NCBI GenBank assembly: GCA_011192085.1
Contig: DUEQ01000332.1
Location: 1 to 5,841, forward strand
Length of the DNA: 5,841 nt
From: Caldilineae bacterium
GTDB lineage: Bacteria > Chloroflexota > Anaerolineae > J102
Direction of reading: 5' to 3'
Made by a program: the position numbers and the translations under genes
The notes under the pieces: model-generated
Told to the model about the DNA's origin: nothing
Seen by the model: only the letters and a program-made list of their open reading frames with translations
The model's database searches: none
Shown: positions 4,665 to 5,841 of the stretch, piece by piece
Layout of the letters: each line of letters opens with the position of its first letter
Numbering within the stretch: the stretch's first letter is position 1

Positions 4665-5841
4665 ATGCTCGAACTACGACGGCTGGTCGATCAGGTGGAC
4701 GCCATGGGCGAGGAGATCGCCCGGCGCCGAGTGGATTACGCCCAACTGATCGCCAGCGCCCGAGACGCGCTTCAGCGTTTCGACCTGGCGGATGACGCGC
4801 TCATCGCCAAGATCGAACGCGCCAAGAGCCAGGATAGCACTTGGCGCGGGGCGCGCCCCCTGGGCGACCATCTCAACGCCCGCGTCATCCCCGCGGATGC
4901 GACCGAAGACGTCAGCCTCATCGCGGTGGACGGCTCCCAGATCTATCCCGACCGCCACGGCCCCGCGCTCTACTTCCTCATCAACATCGGCGTCATCGTG
5001 CTGCGACAGGGCACGGGCGAAGCGCCCTTGGTCGCCACCCGCCCCCAGCTCTTCTATCGCGAGGAGGACCTCTACAACGAGGACCTGGAACTGCTCCACC
5101 CCCAGGCCATCAACGACCAGCGGGAACTGGAGGAGATGCGCGAGCTGGCCCGATGGGCCGCGGCGGAGCGTAAGCATTGGGGTGACGACCTCGATAGGCT
5201 CATCCTGGCCATGACCGACGGCCCCCTGCTCACCTGGACGCGGGAGGAGCAAAAAGGGGAGGCCAAAGCGCGAGGGCAGGCGCGAATCGAAGCCTATCTC
5301 CGGGCCATGGCCGCTATCCAGGCCACAGGAGCCATCCCCCTGGGCTATGTGGCCCGGCCTCGCTCCGCCAACGTGCTGCGGCTGCTCCATGTGGCCCAAT
5401 TGCCTGATTCTGAGATCACTCAGGCCAACGTGCGGGCCAGCCGCTACCAGGCCCTGACCGACACGGCCCTGTTTGCGGACCTGCGCCCCAATGAGCGCAG
5501 CGCCCTCTTCTCCAGCACGGCCCAGGCCAATGAACAGGACTTCCGACGCGCGGGCCAAGCCATCGCCTTCTTCTATCTCAACGTCTCTCGCCACGAGCAT
5601 GAACCCCGCATCGCCCGCGTCGACATCCCCATTTGGGCGACGCGGCTGGAGGGCATGGTGGACCGGGTCCACCGGGCCATCTACCAGGACGCGGAGGGCT
5701 CGGGCTATCCCTATGTGCTCATCCGCGCCCATGAACTCGCCCTGGTCACCTATCAGGAACGCCAAGAACTCGAATCCATGCTCAACATCGAAGTCATGCG
5801 TCGCACCCAAGAACCCCTACAATCCTCCATTAAAGAGGCAC
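4665..5841 (+). CDS. nurA: NurA-like DNA repair nuclease, 3' end beyond the window
   Basis: The frame from ATG 4665 stays open to the last base, giving 392 codons plus one base; the stop lies outside. NurA is an RNase-H-like, Mn-dependent nuclease that works with the HerA hexameric ATPase to resect DNA ends during double-strand break repair. Supporting motifs are LIAVDGSQIYPDRHG (85-99) with the metal-binding Asp89, LAMTDGPLL (181-189) with Asp185, PLGYVARPRS (225-234), RVDIPIW (318-324) and GYPYVLIRAHELAL (347-360) with His356. Residues 1-60 look helical and charged, as expected for the N-terminal dimerisation segment. The visible length is already close to a full bacterial NurA, so probably only a short tail is missing. 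The start is fixed by the promoter six bases upstream; there is no Shine-Dalgarno sequence. A long open frame on the opposite strand (4674-5810) is a composition shadow. HerA is commonly adjacent to NurA and may follow, which cannot be seen here. Confidence 0.88.
   Translation, partial: MLELRRLVDQVDAMGEEIARRRVDYAQLIASARDALQRFDLADDALIAKIERAKSQDSTWRGARPLGDHLNARVIPADATEDVSLIAVDGSQIYPDRHGPALYFLINIGVIVLRQGTGEAPLVATRPQLFYREEDLYNEDLELLHPQAINDQRELEEMRELARWAAAERKHWGDDLDRLILAMTDGPLLTWTREEQKGEAKARGQARIEAYLRAMAAIQATGAIPLGYVARPRSANVLRLLHVAQLPDSEITQANVRASRYQALTDTALFADLRPNERSALFSSTAQANEQDFRRAGQAIAFFYLNVSRHEHEPRIARVDIPIWATRLEGMVDRVHRAIYQDAEGSGYPYVLIRAHELALVTYQERQELESMLNIEVMRRTQEPLQSSIKEA

Noticed and set aside
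4477..4749. Forward open frame of 90 codons between the glycosyltransferase and nuclease genes
   Set aside because: It covers the hairpins, heptad array D and the promoter, then overlaps the start of NurA in another frame; the translation has no recognisable features.
4674..5810. Reverse-strand open frame of 378 codons
   Set aside because: It is antisense to the NurA gene, has no recognisable motif, and arises from the codon bias of GC-rich DNA. The forward frame carries all the conserved nuclease motifs.

Overview
The window is GC-rich bacterial DNA with four protein genes, all on the + strand, and two lower-GC intergenic gaps (1245-1759 and 4474-4664). Three features together suggest a thermophilic or environmental member of the Chloroflexota (Anaerolineae/Caldilineae/Roseiflexus-like). 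They are a NurA-type nuclease with the 'AVDGSQ' and 'YPYVLIRAHE' signatures, a membrane-anchored HtrA protease with a Pro/Thr linker, and intergenic arrays of degenerate 7-nt repeats. This assignment is inference from style; no rRNA or marker gene is present.

Layout. (1) 15-1244: an HtrA/DegP-like serine protease with an N-terminal membrane anchor, trypsin-like domain and one PDZ domain. (2) 1245-1759: a 515-base gap with a possible hairpin after the protease, an inverted heptad array near 1321-1378, a probable sigma-70-type promoter at 1466-1495, a large inverted heptad array at 1575-1665 and a third short heptad array at 1731-1751. (3) 1760-3439 and 3442-4473: an alkaline-phosphatase-superfamily phosphodiesterase and a family 2 glycosyltransferase, two bases apart and almost certainly one transcript. 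They probably serve cell-surface glycan or glycolipid metabolism. (4) 4474-4664: a 191-base gap with tandem hairpins, a fourth heptad array and an extended -10 promoter. (5) 4665 to the window end: a NurA-like DNA-repair nuclease, still open at base 5841. It is the only gene cut by the window.

How the parts relate. The protease handles envelope protein quality control, the middle pair forms a surface-polymer module, and the nuclease begins a separate DNA-repair unit whose usual partner, the HerA ATPase, may lie just downstream. The genes look like ordinary chromosomal housekeeping or envelope functions. I see no mobile element, CRISPR array, RNA gene or recognisable new defence system. The more unusual content is non-coding. 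Four different heptad repeat families share the same 7-nt period. Both the protease and the nuclease have a -10 hexamer exactly six bases before the ATG, which predicts leaderless mRNAs. None of the four start codons has a convincing Shine-Dalgarno sequence.
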